64,000 bases of DNA, from NCBI RefSeq assembly GCF_010119975.1, contig NZ_CP048222.1, positions 6,486,501 through 6,550,500 of the forward strand, given 5' to 3'. This document shows positions 18,301 through 26,557 of this stretch, in pieces. The notes under the pieces are model-generated. The model saw only the letters and a program-made list of their open reading frames with translations. It did not search any database and was not told the origin of the DNA. The number at the start of each line of letters is the position of its first letter. Within the stretch, counting starts at the first letter, position 1. The DNA comes from Rhodocytophaga rosea. Its GTDB lineage: Bacteria; Bacteroidota; Bacteroidia; Cytophagales; 172606-1. A program made the translations under genes and the position numbers.

Positions 18301-18909
18301 ACGCTGCTTCCAGGTGATCTGATCTATAATGATGTAAACAATGATGGGGTGATTAATGATTACGATCAGCGGCCTATCGGCTATCCCAGAGACAAAAATC
18401 CAACCATCAATTTCGGAATTAATCTTTCCGCTTCCTGGAGAGGATTCGATTTCCGGGCTGATTTCTCCGGCGGAACGATGTATTCCTATAACCAGGGCTG
18501 GGAGATGCGGTGGCCTTTCCAGAATACAGGAAACTTATTATCCCAGTTTTATGAGGACCGCTGGCACCGGGCAGACCCTTTTAATATGGATAGCGAATGG
18601 ATACCTGGCAAAAATCCTGCCTTGCGGTTCAACGATGGCGGACACAGCAATAATAGCCGGAATTCCGACTGGTGGCTCACCAATGTACGCTACCTGCGCA
18701 TGCGGACCATGGAAATAGGTTATTCAATCCCTGAAGCCCTGCTTTCCAGAGTGAAGATTAAAAGAGCCAGGATTTATGTCAATACTTATAACCTGTTCTC
18801 CATAGATAATGTGAGCAAGCTGGGCGTAGAACCAGAAATTATGGATGAAAACGGGCTGCAATATCCGCAAAACCGGCTGGTCAATATAGGAACCAATCTT
18901 TCTTTCTGA
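15364..18909 (+). CDS. SusC/RagA-type TonB-linked outer-membrane receptor with STN domain
   Basis: The 1181-residue protein has a signal peptide, an STN (secretin/TonB N-terminal) domain near residues 52-122 (SVRDILTDLSSRYHVQFAIN onward), a carboxypeptidase-D-like regulatory domain at ~165-245 (SIRGKVTDEANMGLPGVNVL, FSYIGYATQEV), then the plug starting LQEVVVVGYGTQKRES and a 22-strand-type barrel ending in NIGTNLSF. With SusD it forms the TonB-powered importer for oligosaccharides. The STN domain marks it as a signalling receptor that contacts the adjacent FecR protein, so substrate binding should activate the sigma factor. SusD follows 41 bp later. Confidence 0.97.
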   Translation: MNIYLLGKRINLPKLRNRLLLILLNSCITGAAFSQDLASVENLPVQGTLPKRSQNIKSVRDILTDLSSRYHVQFAINDKVIENKFADVTKLRTATLEEALTSLLKPLKLSYKKVDNYYVIQETATEQKEVKKIDRRTSFTNTSESTSLSAPTFEKIIQQLRIYSTIKAISIRGKVTDEANMGLPGVNVLLKGTTNGTTTDAEGNYSLSAPDGDGTLVFSYIGYATQEVPVNNQTVINVVLLGDVQSLQEVVVVGYGTQKRESLTGSIASISSKDLEQVKASTVSAALAGKIPGVSFRMPDGRPGASANIQIRNLGNPLYVIDGIQKDEGQFNNISPNDIESITVLKDASASVYGSRAANGVVIVTTKRGKAGSGNTVNVDAYYGWQNWSRFPETVNAYEWMLGKADAEMNQFGRTDITPAELEKWRAGTEKGYQSFDWYDFIIKANAPQSSINVNATGGSDRINYYLSVTRLDQSSVLGREFTFARTNIQSNVDAKISDRLKVGVQINGRIETRDQPGVPYADDYWMPRFALFRNRPTERPYANDNPNYPADIGHNESNWALLNKKISGYWREDWRVLQTNFTGEYQLPLKGLTAKGTYSYYIADRLMNGHEYTYDAYTYNDQTDEYVRTGGSTNPWRERGTHKNLEHVLQGQLSYNNTFGKHTVGGTFVAERIQRRELDVWVHSVPKTNVLPILQFADMDTYNDSDFEQARVGYVGRFTYDYANKYFLELAGRQDASWKFAPEKRWGFFPSVSAGWRITEEPFFQGLGLNVLNDLKIRASYGQLGDDDIQNGFGAYDYIVGYNYPASTVVLDGTVISGARQNRAVPTTNISWFTSTMGDIGLDYAFFDSRISGSLDYFYRKRSGLFQTRYDVLVPSELGYTLPAENLRSDAQTGGEVSLAYTSKIREVQFNIGGNVSYSRNRNLASYKPRFGNSWDNYRNSIEDRWSGTYWGYEVSGQFQSQEEINTYPVNIDGQGNKTLLPGDLIYNDVNNDGVINDYDQRPIGYPRDKNPTINFGINLSASWRGFDFRADFSGGTMYSYNQGWEMRWPFQNTGNLLSQFYEDRWHRADPFNMDSEWIPGKNPALRFNDGGHSNNSRNSDWWLTNVRYLRMRTMEIGYSIPEALLSRVKIKRARIYVNTYNLFSIDNVSKLGVEPEIMDENGLQYPQNRLVNIGTNLSF

Positions 18910-18950
18910 AATCACAGGCATAGCACATAACCGCTAACCTCCTAAAACTT

Positions 18951-20828
18951 ATGAGAAAATATATCACGATAGTAACAATATCCCTGCTTACCCTAATCTG
19001 GGGCTGCAACGACGATAAATTCCTGGACAGACAACCTACCAATATTCTGCTCAACGACCAGGTATGGAAAGATGATGGCCTGGTGTTATCGGTGCTGGCT
19101 GACTTGTACGGACGTTTTCCGGATTACCAGAATATTAGCAACTGGGAACGTTTTGCCGATTTTGATGAGGCCTTTGCTTCTGCTTTTGGCGAGTATGGCC
19201 GTCACCGCAACCAGGATTATGATTATGCTTCCTGGAATTACTGGGATTATGGATACTTACGGGAGATCAACTTGTTTATCCAGAAATGTGAAGCCGCTAC
19301 TGAACTTCCCTCCAGAGACAGGTTTCTGGCAGAAGCCCGTTTTCTACGCGCAGGTCTGTACTTTGAAATGGTAAAAAGTATGGGAGGCGTGCCTTTAATT
19401 CTGGAGCCCTTGACGTATGACTTCAGTGGTGATCCTACGTACCTGAGAACACCCAGATCCAAAGAGCATGAAATCTATGATTTTGTGATCAGCGAAATGG
19501 AAGCCATCAAATCTGTTCTTCCCGATGATGGGAATATAAAATCCAGGGCAACCAAAGGTACTGCCTTAGCCATGAAAACCAGGGCAGCGTTATATGCAGG
19601 CGCCATTGCCAAATATGGCACCACAACACCGCAGGTATCATTGGCAGGTGGAGAAGCAGGTATTCCCGCTTCCATGGCAGCCAGCTATTACCAGACAGCA
19701 CTTACTGCAGCTCAGGAAATCATAGCGGGGGGTAAATATGCACTCTATAATAAAAAACCTGACCTGGGTGAAAATTTTGCCAGCATTTTTTATGATAAGA
19801 ATAATAATTCCGAAGTGATCTTTGCCAGGGATTTTAAATTAAAAAGCGGCAGTGTTCATAATTTTACCATTGTGAATCAGCCGCGTTATCAATCTGAGGA
19901 ACAGGAGGGAGGCAGGATCAATCCTTCGCTGAATCTGGTGCAATCCTTTGAAAAAATCGACAATACCTATGCCCCTTTTGCCACCACCGATGGAGCCGGC
20001 AATCCTATATATTACGATAACCTGACCGATATATTTGCCAGCAGGGATGCCAGGTTATATGGAACGGTTATTTTGCCGGGAACCCAGTTTAAAGGGAAAG
20101 ATGTAGAAATATGGGCTGGTTATCAACTGGCAGATGGAGGTATATTGACAGCCGACCAGTTTGGAGGAAGAAAAACACTTCCTGGAAAAACAGCTGATGA
20201 GCAGGTAGTTGGATTCAGTGGCCCTATTGATAACCTGGAGTTCAGCGCCCAGACCGGCTTTTATATCCGAAAACACATGGACCCTCAGCCTGGATCAGGC
20301 CAGAGAGGCGTACAAAGTGATGTATGGTGGATTCGCTACCGCTACGCCGAAGTATTGCTCAATGCGGCCGAAGCCGCTTTTGAATTAGGCCAGGCTGGTG
20401 TAGCGGCTCAATATATGAACGAAGTACGTGCCAGAGCCGGGCTCACTATACCTCTGGCGGCCGGAGATATCACTTTCGACCGCATGGTGCACGAACGGAA
20501 AGTGGAATTTGCCTTTGAAGGACATCAGCTGTGGGACATGAAACGCTGGCGTCTGGCGCATGTTGTATGGAATGGTGCTTCCATGGATATTAACAACCTG
20601 AAAAGCAACATAGGAGATGCAGAAAAAACCAGCACCATGCCTTTTGGTCTGTGGCCGTACAAAGTATATAATCCCGGCAGTCCTAACCATGGCAAATGGG
20701 TTTTTAAAGAAATAAAACCCAGCCAGGCTACCAATGCAGACCGGTTCCGCCTGGGTAACTATTATTCCAGAATAGATGATGGCATTGTCAATAACAATCC
20801 CCTGATCGTACGAAATCCTAACCAGTAA
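18951..20828 (+). CDS. RagB/SusD family nutrient-binding lipoprotein
   Basis: The 625-residue protein has a lipobox ending LIWGC, then DDKFLDRQPTN and the TPR-rich SusD fold (NLFIQKCEAA, RFLAEARFLRAGLYFEMVKS). C-terminal family motifs are VWWIRYRYAEVLLNAAEAAF, YMNEVRARAGL and FEGHQLWDMKRW. It forms the surface lid over the SusC barrel and captures oligosaccharides. It lies between susC and the DUF3823 gene, 29 bp from the latter, and all three are probably one transcript ending at the terminator at 21572-21622. Confidence 0.97.
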   Translation: MRKYITIVTISLLTLIWGCNDDKFLDRQPTNILLNDQVWKDDGLVLSVLADLYGRFPDYQNISNWERFADFDEAFASAFGEYGRHRNQDYDYASWNYWDYGYLREINLFIQKCEAATELPSRDRFLAEARFLRAGLYFEMVKSMGGVPLILEPLTYDFSGDPTYLRTPRSKEHEIYDFVISEMEAIKSVLPDDGNIKSRATKGTALAMKTRAALYAGAIAKYGTTTPQVSLAGGEAGIPASMAASYYQTALTAAQEIIAGGKYALYNKKPDLGENFASIFYDKNNNSEVIFARDFKLKSGSVHNFTIVNQPRYQSEEQEGGRINPSLNLVQSFEKIDNTYAPFATTDGAGNPIYYDNLTDIFASRDARLYGTVILPGTQFKGKDVEIWAGYQLADGGILTADQFGGRKTLPGKTADEQVVGFSGPIDNLEFSAQTGFYIRKHMDPQPGSGQRGVQSDVWWIRYRYAEVLLNAAEAAFELGQAGVAAQYMNEVRARAGLTIPLAAGDITFDRMVHERKVEFAFEGHQLWDMKRWRLAHVVWNGASMDINNLKSNIGDAEKTSTMPFGLWPYKVYNPGSPNHGKWVFKEIKPSQATNADRFRLGNYYSRIDDGIVNNNPLIVRNPNQ

Positions 20829-20857
20829 ACAGGTTCAACCCAGAAACTTAAACTATT

Positions 20858-21562
20858 ATGAGACAGATATTTCAATATATACTATGGATGGCGCTGGGCG
20901 GTCTGGTAGCTTCCTGTGACTACGACAATTATGATCCGCCTAAAGCGTCGCTGCAGGGTAGAATCGTGTACAATGGCGATCCGATAGAGGTGGCCTATAA
21001 TGAAGTGACTTTTCAACTGTGGGAACCCGGCTGGCAGACTAATATTCCCATTACGGTAGCAGTAGGCCAGGATGGGGCATATTCCGCTCTTTTGTTTGAT
21101 GCTACCTATAAAATGATTTTCCAGAAAGGCCAGGGACCTTTTATGTCGCTTACCAATGACCAGACCAGTTCAGATACCATGGTTGTGAATGTAAAGGGAA
21201 GTCAAACGCTGGATATTGAAGTAATGCCATATTACATGATCCGGAGTCCACAGTTTTCGGCCAGTGGACGTACGGTTAATACTTCCGGCCGGCTGGAGCA
21301 AATTATTACCGGAACAGATGCCAAAACAGTGGAAAGGGTTTCCCTATACATCAGCAAAACGCAGTTTGTAGATGGCCGTACCAGCATTGCCACCAAAGAT
21401 TTGAATGGAACTGACATTACAGATCTGAACAATGTCGCCTTGAGTGTGGAGGTACCGGCGATAACGCCAACCCAGAATTATGTATTTGCCCGGATGGGGG
21501 TAAAAATCAATGGGGTAGAGGATATGATATTCTCCCCCGTTCAACGAATAGATCTGCCCTAA
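20858..21562 (+). CDS. DUF3823 family lipoprotein (PUL surface protein)
   Basis: The 234-residue protein has a signal with lipobox LVASC, then DYDNYDPPKASLQGRIVYNG and two beta-sandwich segments, matching DUF3823 proteins that follow SusD in many loci. They are presumed surface glycan-binding or accessory lipoproteins, with a transthyretin-like N-terminal half (residues ~30-125) and an immunoglobulin-like C-terminal half. It sits 29 bp after susD and just before a terminator, closing the uptake operon. Direct glycan binding is inferred from context. Confidence 0.88.
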   Translation: MRQIFQYILWMALGGLVASCDYDNYDPPKASLQGRIVYNGDPIEVAYNEVTFQLWEPGWQTNIPITVAVGQDGAYSALLFDATYKMIFQKGQGPFMSLTNDQTSSDTMVVNVKGSQTLDIEVMPYYMIRSPQFSASGRTVNTSGRLEQIITGTDAKTVERVSLYISKTQFVDGRTSIATKDLNGTDITDLNNVALSVEVPAITPTQNYVFARMGVKINGVEDMIFSPVQRIDLP

Positions 21563-21571
21563 TTATTAGTA

Positions 21572-21622
21572 AGCAAAAGGAGAGTGTATAAACCTGTATA
21601 TTACTCACCTTTTGCTTTTTTC
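21572..21622 (+). terminator. Intrinsic terminator after the susCD-DUF3823 unit
   Basis: A 14-bp stem with one mismatch (AGCAAAAGGAGAGT against ACTCACCTTTTGCT) is followed by a T-rich run (TTTTTTCTTTTTATTT). It lies 9 bp after the DUF3823 stop codon, so the GH2 gene needs its own promoter. Confidence 0.85.
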
Positions 21623-21652
21623 TTTTTATTTATCTTTTGTATGCTTTAATTT

Positions 21653-21667
21653 GTTTGAATTTCAAAC
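21653..21667. promoter_or_regulatory. Perfect palindrome GTTTGAATTTCAAAC before the GH2 gene
   Basis: A 7-1-7 palindrome 35 bp before the GH2 start, followed by a third half-site TTCAAAC at 21670-21676. The same motif with two changes precedes susC. Its position between a terminator and the GH2 gene is right for an operator. Confidence 0.5.
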
Positions 21668-21702
21668 GATTCAAACCTTTTAACTGATTCCTGATACCAC
21701 CC

Positions 21703-23562
21703 ATGAAAAAAACCTGTATTTACCTATCCTTTTTTCTGTTCATTCAAATCCACCTGATCCAGGCGCAGCAGAGCAACTGGAAAATGGTCGAGGGGAAAAT
21801 TGCTTCTCCCTGGGCAGAAAAAGTAAATCCGGCCAGTCCCTTGCCCGAATATCCCCGTCCGCAAATGGTACGGGAGAACTGGATGAATCTGAATGGCTTA
21901 TGGGAATATGCGCTGCTGCCCAAAGCACAGGGAGAAAGTATGCCTTCTGCCTTTGCCGGACAGATACTGGTTCCTTTCGCGGTAGAGTCGGCTTTATCGG
22001 GGGTAGGAAAAACAGCCGGAAAAGATACCTTGCTCTGGTACAAACGGACGGTAAATGTGCCTGCAAAGCTCAGAAAAGGAAATGTGTTATTGCATTTTGG
22101 CGCCGCCGACTGGCAATGTGATGTATTTGTAAATGGCAAAAAAGCAGGCAGCCATCAGGGTGGATATGACCCGTTTTCCTTTGATATTACTCCCTTGCTC
22201 AAAGGAGGAAACCAGCAGGAGATCAGCGTAAAAATATGGGACCCCAGCGATGATGGCCCGCAGCCCAGGGGCAAACAGATCAAAAATCCGCATGGCATCT
22301 GGTACACCCCGGTAACCGGAATCTGGCAAACGGTATGGCTGGAATCTGTTCCCAAAACTTATATTGCCACCACTAAACATACGCCTGATATTGATAAACA
22401 AACCATTACTGTTCAGGGCCAGGTGCAAAATGGGCAATCAAGCGACCGCTTAAGAGTAACTGCCTGGGATGGAAAAAACAAAGTTGCCCAGCAGGAAGTA
22501 ACTGCCTCAGAGCAGGCGGTATTACAGGTGGCTAATCCTAAATTGTGGTCACCGGATACCCCGTTTTTATACGATCTGACAGTAGCCGTGGTACGCAATG
22601 GAAAAGTGGTTGATGAAGTAAAGAGTTATTTTGCCATGCGTAAAATTTCCATGCAGCCTGATAGCAAAGGCATGCTGCGGATGCTGCTCAATAATAAATT
22701 TGTATTCCAGTATGGACCTCTGGATCAGGGATGGTGGCCAGATGGCTTGTATACCGCTCCTACAGATGAAGCCCTCAAATTTGATATTGAAAAAACCAAA
22801 GAAATGGGTTTCAACATGATCCGCAAGCACGTAAAAGTAGAACCTGCCCGCTGGTATTATTACTGTGATAAATTAGGGATGCTCGTATGGCAGGATATGC
22901 CAAGTGGCGACATGGGCAACCGTTGGGATTCCCGTCCGGCGATTATTGGCCGTGCTACAGAAAAAGACCGTACGGCTGAATCCGAGCAGATCTACCGCAC
23001 CGAATGGAAAGCCATTATGGATGCCAATTACAATTTCCCTTCTATTGTGGTATGGGTTCCCTTTAATGAGGCCTGGGGTCAGTTTAAAACCGAAGAGATC
23101 ACCAAATGGACGATGGATTATGACAAAAGCCGGTTAGTGAATAGTGCCAGTGGCGGTAATTTCTTTGAAGTAGGCCATATCATGGACCTGCATAACTACC
23201 CGGAACCTGCCATGCCCCGCCCGGATTTGTTTGGGGCCAAACAGGTTATTGTACTAGGTGAATTCGGCGGTTTAGGCTTGCCTGTAGTAGGACATACCTG
23301 GCAGCAAAAAGACAACTGGGGCTATCAGACTTTTAAAGATGCGGATGAATTGTATGCCAAATATGATGAATTTATGACCAGCCTCGAAGGCATGATCGGA
23401 AAAGGTTTATCTGCGGCTATATACACCCAGACAACCGATGTGGAAGTAGAAACCAATGGCCTGATGACTTATGACCGGAAAGTGATCAAAATGCCCGAGG
23501 CCAAACTGAAACAAATACATAGCAAACTGTACAATCCGGCACTGGGCAGTTTGAAAGAATAA
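21703..23562 (+). CDS. Secreted GH2-family glycoside hydrolase (beta-galactosidase/glucuronidase-like)
   Basis: The 619-residue protein has a signal peptide ending near IQAQ, a GH2 sugar-binding domain (residues ~55-215: RENWMNLNGLWEYAL, LLHFGAADWQCDVFVNG), an immunoglobulin-like domain, and a TIM barrel. The acid/base Glu is at 456 in WVPFNEAWGQF, and the nucleophile candidate is Glu520 in VLGEFGGLG. The usual additional C-terminal GH2 domains are missing, giving a compact enzyme. It probably cleaves beta-galactosides, glucuronides or arabinopyranosides from imported oligosaccharides in the periplasm; specificity is not decided by sequence alone. Confidence 0.92.
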   Translation: MKKTCIYLSFFLFIQIHLIQAQQSNWKMVEGKIASPWAEKVNPASPLPEYPRPQMVRENWMNLNGLWEYALLPKAQGESMPSAFAGQILVPFAVESALSGVGKTAGKDTLLWYKRTVNVPAKLRKGNVLLHFGAADWQCDVFVNGKKAGSHQGGYDPFSFDITPLLKGGNQQEISVKIWDPSDDGPQPRGKQIKNPHGIWYTPVTGIWQTVWLESVPKTYIATTKHTPDIDKQTITVQGQVQNGQSSDRLRVTAWDGKNKVAQQEVTASEQAVLQVANPKLWSPDTPFLYDLTVAVVRNGKVVDEVKSYFAMRKISMQPDSKGMLRMLLNNKFVFQYGPLDQGWWPDGLYTAPTDEALKFDIEKTKEMGFNMIRKHVKVEPARWYYYCDKLGMLVWQDMPSGDMGNRWDSRPAIIGRATEKDRTAESEQIYRTEWKAIMDANYNFPSIVVWVPFNEAWGQFKTEEITKWTMDYDKSRLVNSASGGNFFEVGHIMDLHNYPEPAMPRPDLFGAKQVIVLGEFGGLGLPVVGHTWQQKDNWGYQTFKDADELYAKYDEFMTSLEGMIGKGLSAAIYTQTTDVEVETNGLMTYDRKVIKMPEAKLKQIHSKLYNPALGSLKE

Positions 23563-23579
23563 ACAGGTTCCGAATGGTT

Positions 23580-23627
23580 CAAAAGGGGTACCCTGCTAAG
23601 TGACCAGGCTACCCCTTTTGTATTTTT
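23580..23627 (+). terminator. Intrinsic terminator after the GH2 gene
   Basis: Perfect 11-bp arms (CAAAAGGGGTA against TACCCCTTTTG) with an inner CCTG/CAGG pairing, followed by TATTTTT, 17 bp after the stop codon. Confidence 0.8.
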
Positions 23628-23654
23628 ACTTGCCTGTTGGCTACTCTATTAAAA

Positions 23655-24098
23655 ATGAAAGAATACAGAAAGCTTACAAATTGGACTATTGTTTTCAATC
23701 TGTTGATTGTCATTGGGGCAGGACATGGCATAGGTATACTAAGTTTAATTGAAGTTTTTCTTTTGCCAGAAATACTTGTTGATGGTCTTACATTTTCTTT
23801 TCAGTCAACCTATGAGAAGAGATTAGAAGTAGCAGCATTGCTTTCTATATTGGGTCAATGTATGTTAATTAGCTCATATTTTATTAAGGTAGATGCAATC
23901 AAGTTGTTAATAAAAATATTTAGTATAGGTATTTTATGGGTAGGATTTATTTATCTGACTTATGATTTTACCTCTAATTCTGCTGCTAATTTAAGTTTGA
24001 TAACAGGAATACCATTTTTGATAATTTCACTCTTACTCATGGTAAGGCAATCAATTCACTTTATTATATGGAAAGTGGAGACTGCAGACAGTAAATAA
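23655..24098 (+). CDS. Hypothetical four-helix membrane protein
   Basis: A TTG at 23637 could extend the frame, but the ATG at 23655 (MKEYRKLTNW) is preferred, giving 147 residues. Four hydrophobic segments are visible, including VFNLLIVIGAGHGIGILSL and LSLITGIPFLIISLLLMV. No family was recognised. It is clearly richer in A/T than the neighbouring glycoside hydrolase genes and interrupts the enzyme series of the PUL, so it may be a later insertion. Confidence 0.7.
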   Translation: MKEYRKLTNWTIVFNLLIVIGAGHGIGILSLIEVFLLPEILVDGLTFSFQSTYEKRLEVAALLSILGQCMLISSYFIKVDAIKLLIKIFSIGILWVGFIYLTYDFTSNSAANLSLITGIPFLIISLLLMVRQSIHFIIWKVETADSK

Positions 24099-24141
24099 AT
24101 AAAGTTAAAATATAATAGCTAAAACTAAATCCGAACATCAT

Positions 24142-24217
24142 TTTTGGCATAGCTGCATAGGCCAAAGCAAATGCCAAAAGTATGTGTGAGTTCCTGCACC
24201 ATTTCCTGGCAAAATGG
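24142..24217. repeat. Overlapping inverted repeats upstream of a GH43 gene
   Basis: TTTTGGCAT (24142-24150) can pair with ATGCCAAAA (24171-24179); its inner TTTGGC can instead pair with GCCAAA (24161-24166). A separate stem CCATTT/AAATGG follows at 24199-24217. The segment lies between the hypothetical membrane protein and the GH43 start at 24266. It may be an RNA structure in the GH43 leader or a relic of a mobile repeat. Confidence 0.4.
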
Positions 24218-24265
24218 CTCAGAATATTGTTGAGAATTATACCTTTGTTCATGCAATTACGACTA

Positions 24266-25840
24266 ATGTTCAAATATTTTTTCTTTAGCCTCCTGCTGGT
24301 AAGTAGTATACCCGCGATACAAGCTCAATCTGATAAGTCATCCAAACGAGTAGCCACCTACCGTAATCCGGTGATCAAAGGAGATATTGCTGATCCTTCT
24401 GTAATCCGGGTAGGAGATACCTACTATGCGACCGGAACTTCCTCAGAATGGGCACCTCATTATCCGATTTTTCAGTCCAAAGACCTCGTTAACTGGGAGC
24501 AGGCAGGCTATGTTTTTCCAACTACTCCCGAATGGATGCTGTCATCCTTCTGGGCACCAGAGCTATATTATCACAACAATACTTTCTTTGTTTATTATAC
24601 AGTTAAGCGGAAAAGCGACGGAAAATCCTGTATTGGCGTAGCCAGTACCAAAGACATTAAGAAAGGATTTACCGATCATGGCATTGTGGTGGAACATGGC
24701 TCAGAATCGATAGATGCCTTTATAGTCAATGACAATGGGCAGCTCTACATTTCCTGGAAAGCCTACGGACTGGATAAACGGCCCATAGAAATACTCGGCA
24801 GCAAATTATCGGCCGATGGCTTAAAACTACAGGGACAACCGTTTACCATGCTGAAAGAAAATCCGGACGAAAAAGGCATAGAAGGCCAGTGTCTGGTAAA
24901 GAAAAATGGATACTACTATATGCTCTATTCTGCCGGAGCATGCTGTGGCCGGGGTTGCAGCTACAATGTCCGGATTGCCAGGGCAAAGTCTATCAGCGAG
25001 CCATTTGTGCGCTATGAAAAAAATCCATTACTAGACAAAGATGAACAATGGATGTGTCCCGGACATGGCACGCTGGTGGAAACAGTTGATAAACGTACTT
25101 TCTATCTGTATCATGCTTATAATGCCTACGATCATGTATATACCGGCAGGCAAGCCATGATCGATGAACTCGTATGGGATGAGGCAACGGGGTGGCCTTC
25201 TTTCAAACATGGGACAAGCCCTTCCATACAAGCCAGTATGCCTTTCTCCAACACAAGCCAGCAGAAATCCTACGAACTAAGCGATACCTTTGAGGGGGCA
25301 AGCCTTTCATCTTATTGGCAATGGAATTTCCGTTCCTGTTCGCCTGTTGCCAAACTGGAAAAAGGCAATCTTTCCCTGAGTGGAAAAATCAGTTCAGCTA
25401 ATCAAACCGGAACAGCCATAACGATACGGCCGGTAAAAGGTAACTATGAAATCAGTACAGAGGTAGTTAATCAAAATTCCTCCACTAAAGGATTGGTTTT
25501 ATATGGAGATTCCAGCCAGGCGGTAGGGATAGGGGTAAAAGGAGATAAGCTGGAGGTGTGGGAAGTGAAAAATAACGAGCGAAAAGTATTGCAGGCCGAA
25601 CCTATACAAAGCCAGTCGCCTGTTCAACTTAAAATGAGTGTGGAAAATGGCTTTATGTGCCGCTTTTTCTGGAGTGCTGATGGCAAGAAATGGAATGAAA
25701 TAAAACTTCCTGGAAGTGTTTCAACTTTTTACGATGGCAGCTTTTTACCCCAGTGGGACAGAAGCCCCAGAGCAGGGTTAATTCAGTATGGAGAAGAAAA
25801 CCAGCCAGCCAGCTTTTCCTATTTCACTATCAAGTATTAG
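24266..25840 (+). CDS. Secreted GH43-family glycoside hydrolase with C-terminal accessory domain
   Basis: The frame is open from 24182, but the signal peptide MFKYFFFSLLLVSSIPAIQA begins at the ATG at 24266, giving 524 residues. The N-terminal five-bladed propeller has the GH43 triad: base Asp in DIADPSVIR, the pKa-tuning Asp in ESIDAFIV, and the acid Glu in KGIEGQCLVKK. A CC pair and further Cys occur in GACCGRGCSYN. Residues ~345-524 form a beta-sandwich (LSDTFEGASLSSYWQW onward) like the C-terminal domain of beta-xylosidase/arabinofuranosidase enzymes. It probably removes arabinofuranose or xylose residues in this PUL. Confidence 0.93.
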   Translation: MFKYFFFSLLLVSSIPAIQAQSDKSSKRVATYRNPVIKGDIADPSVIRVGDTYYATGTSSEWAPHYPIFQSKDLVNWEQAGYVFPTTPEWMLSSFWAPELYYHNNTFFVYYTVKRKSDGKSCIGVASTKDIKKGFTDHGIVVEHGSESIDAFIVNDNGQLYISWKAYGLDKRPIEILGSKLSADGLKLQGQPFTMLKENPDEKGIEGQCLVKKNGYYYMLYSAGACCGRGCSYNVRIARAKSISEPFVRYEKNPLLDKDEQWMCPGHGTLVETVDKRTFYLYHAYNAYDHVYTGRQAMIDELVWDEATGWPSFKHGTSPSIQASMPFSNTSQQKSYELSDTFEGASLSSYWQWNFRSCSPVAKLEKGNLSLSGKISSANQTGTAITIRPVKGNYEISTEVVNQNSSTKGLVLYGDSSQAVGIGVKGDKLEVWEVKNNERKVLQAEPIQSQSPVQLKMSVENGFMCRFFWSADGKKWNEIKLPGSVSTFYDGSFLPQWDRSPRAGLIQYGEENQPASFSYFTIKY

Positions 25841-25887
25841 AATCGTTGTTGGTTGTTAGACGCAAAAGAATTAACAGAGAATTTTTA

Positions 25888-26286
25888 ATGGAACCAGCTA
25901 AACTCACAGTTAGACAAAAAATAATTTACCAAGGATTAATATTTGGCCTTGGATTATTGACCCTCTACTGTATTGACAAGTTTGGTGGTCAAATAACTAA
26001 GTCCTATAGTGTCAGTGATGGCTATATACTTTTATCTACATTAGTAGTTATAACAGTAATGACAATACTAGCTAGTAGATATATTGGTACAAATCACGCG
26101 AAATGGACTGCCGTCATTGCTTCCATTTTTGAGACCGCATTTGGACAGTTGATTTTAATAGAATCAGCCAATTTACCTCAACCTTGGCCACCAGTCTATT
26201 TGTTTTCCATTATATTGTTTGCCGGTCTCTTTTATTTGTATGCAGGTCTTATAAACTTATTCGTGAAACAAAAATACAGCGCCTAA
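25888..26286 (+). CDS. Hypothetical four-helix membrane protein
   Basis: The frame is open from 25753, overlapping the GH43 gene, but the ATG at 25888 (MEPAKLTVRQK) is the sensible start and gives 132 residues. Four membrane segments are evident (IIYQGLIFGLGLLTLYCI, GYILLSTLVVITVMTILA, WTAVIASIFETAFGQLI, YLFSIILFAGLFYLYAG). No family was recognised. The gene is A/T-rich and is preceded, immediately after the GH43 stop, by a 16-base sequence also found after the NYN gene at 54443-54458. Confidence 0.7.
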   Translation: MEPAKLTVRQKIIYQGLIFGLGLLTLYCIDKFGGQITKSYSVSDGYILLSTLVVITVMTILASRYIGTNHAKWTAVIASIFETAFGQLILIESANLPQPWPPVYLFSIILFAGLFYLYAGLINLFVKQKYSA

Positions 26287-26360
26287 TACTTCATTGAAAT
26301 ACTCTATTTAATTATTATGGTCATTAACAATAATTAATATAAAAAATTCCATGCGTGATG

Positions 26361-26465
26361 GCCCGAAAAAAAAGCGGGCAATGCGTAAGCCCTGAGCGGG
26401 GAAGCATTGTTTTTTCTAGATTTTTCTTTGCTTACTTTCTTTGTAGCAATGACAAAGAAAGTAAG
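26361..26465. repeat. REP-like palindromic element
   Basis: Three inverted repeats lie close together: GCCCG/CGGGC (26361-26379), CAATGC/GCATTG (about 26379-26409), and perfect 13-bp arms CTTACTTTCTTTG/CAAAGAAAGTAAG (26431-26465). Such compact multi-hairpin units between genes resemble the dispersed palindromic repeats of this phylum. It sits between the hypothetical membrane protein and the second GH43 gene and may also act as a transcript end. Confidence 0.55.
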
Positions 26466-26557
26466 GACGGCGTAAGAAGAAAATATAATATGCATCAATC
26501 TAACAATCCAAAAGTATATAAAATAAACGTCAATAAAATACATTTCACCTAAAAAGC

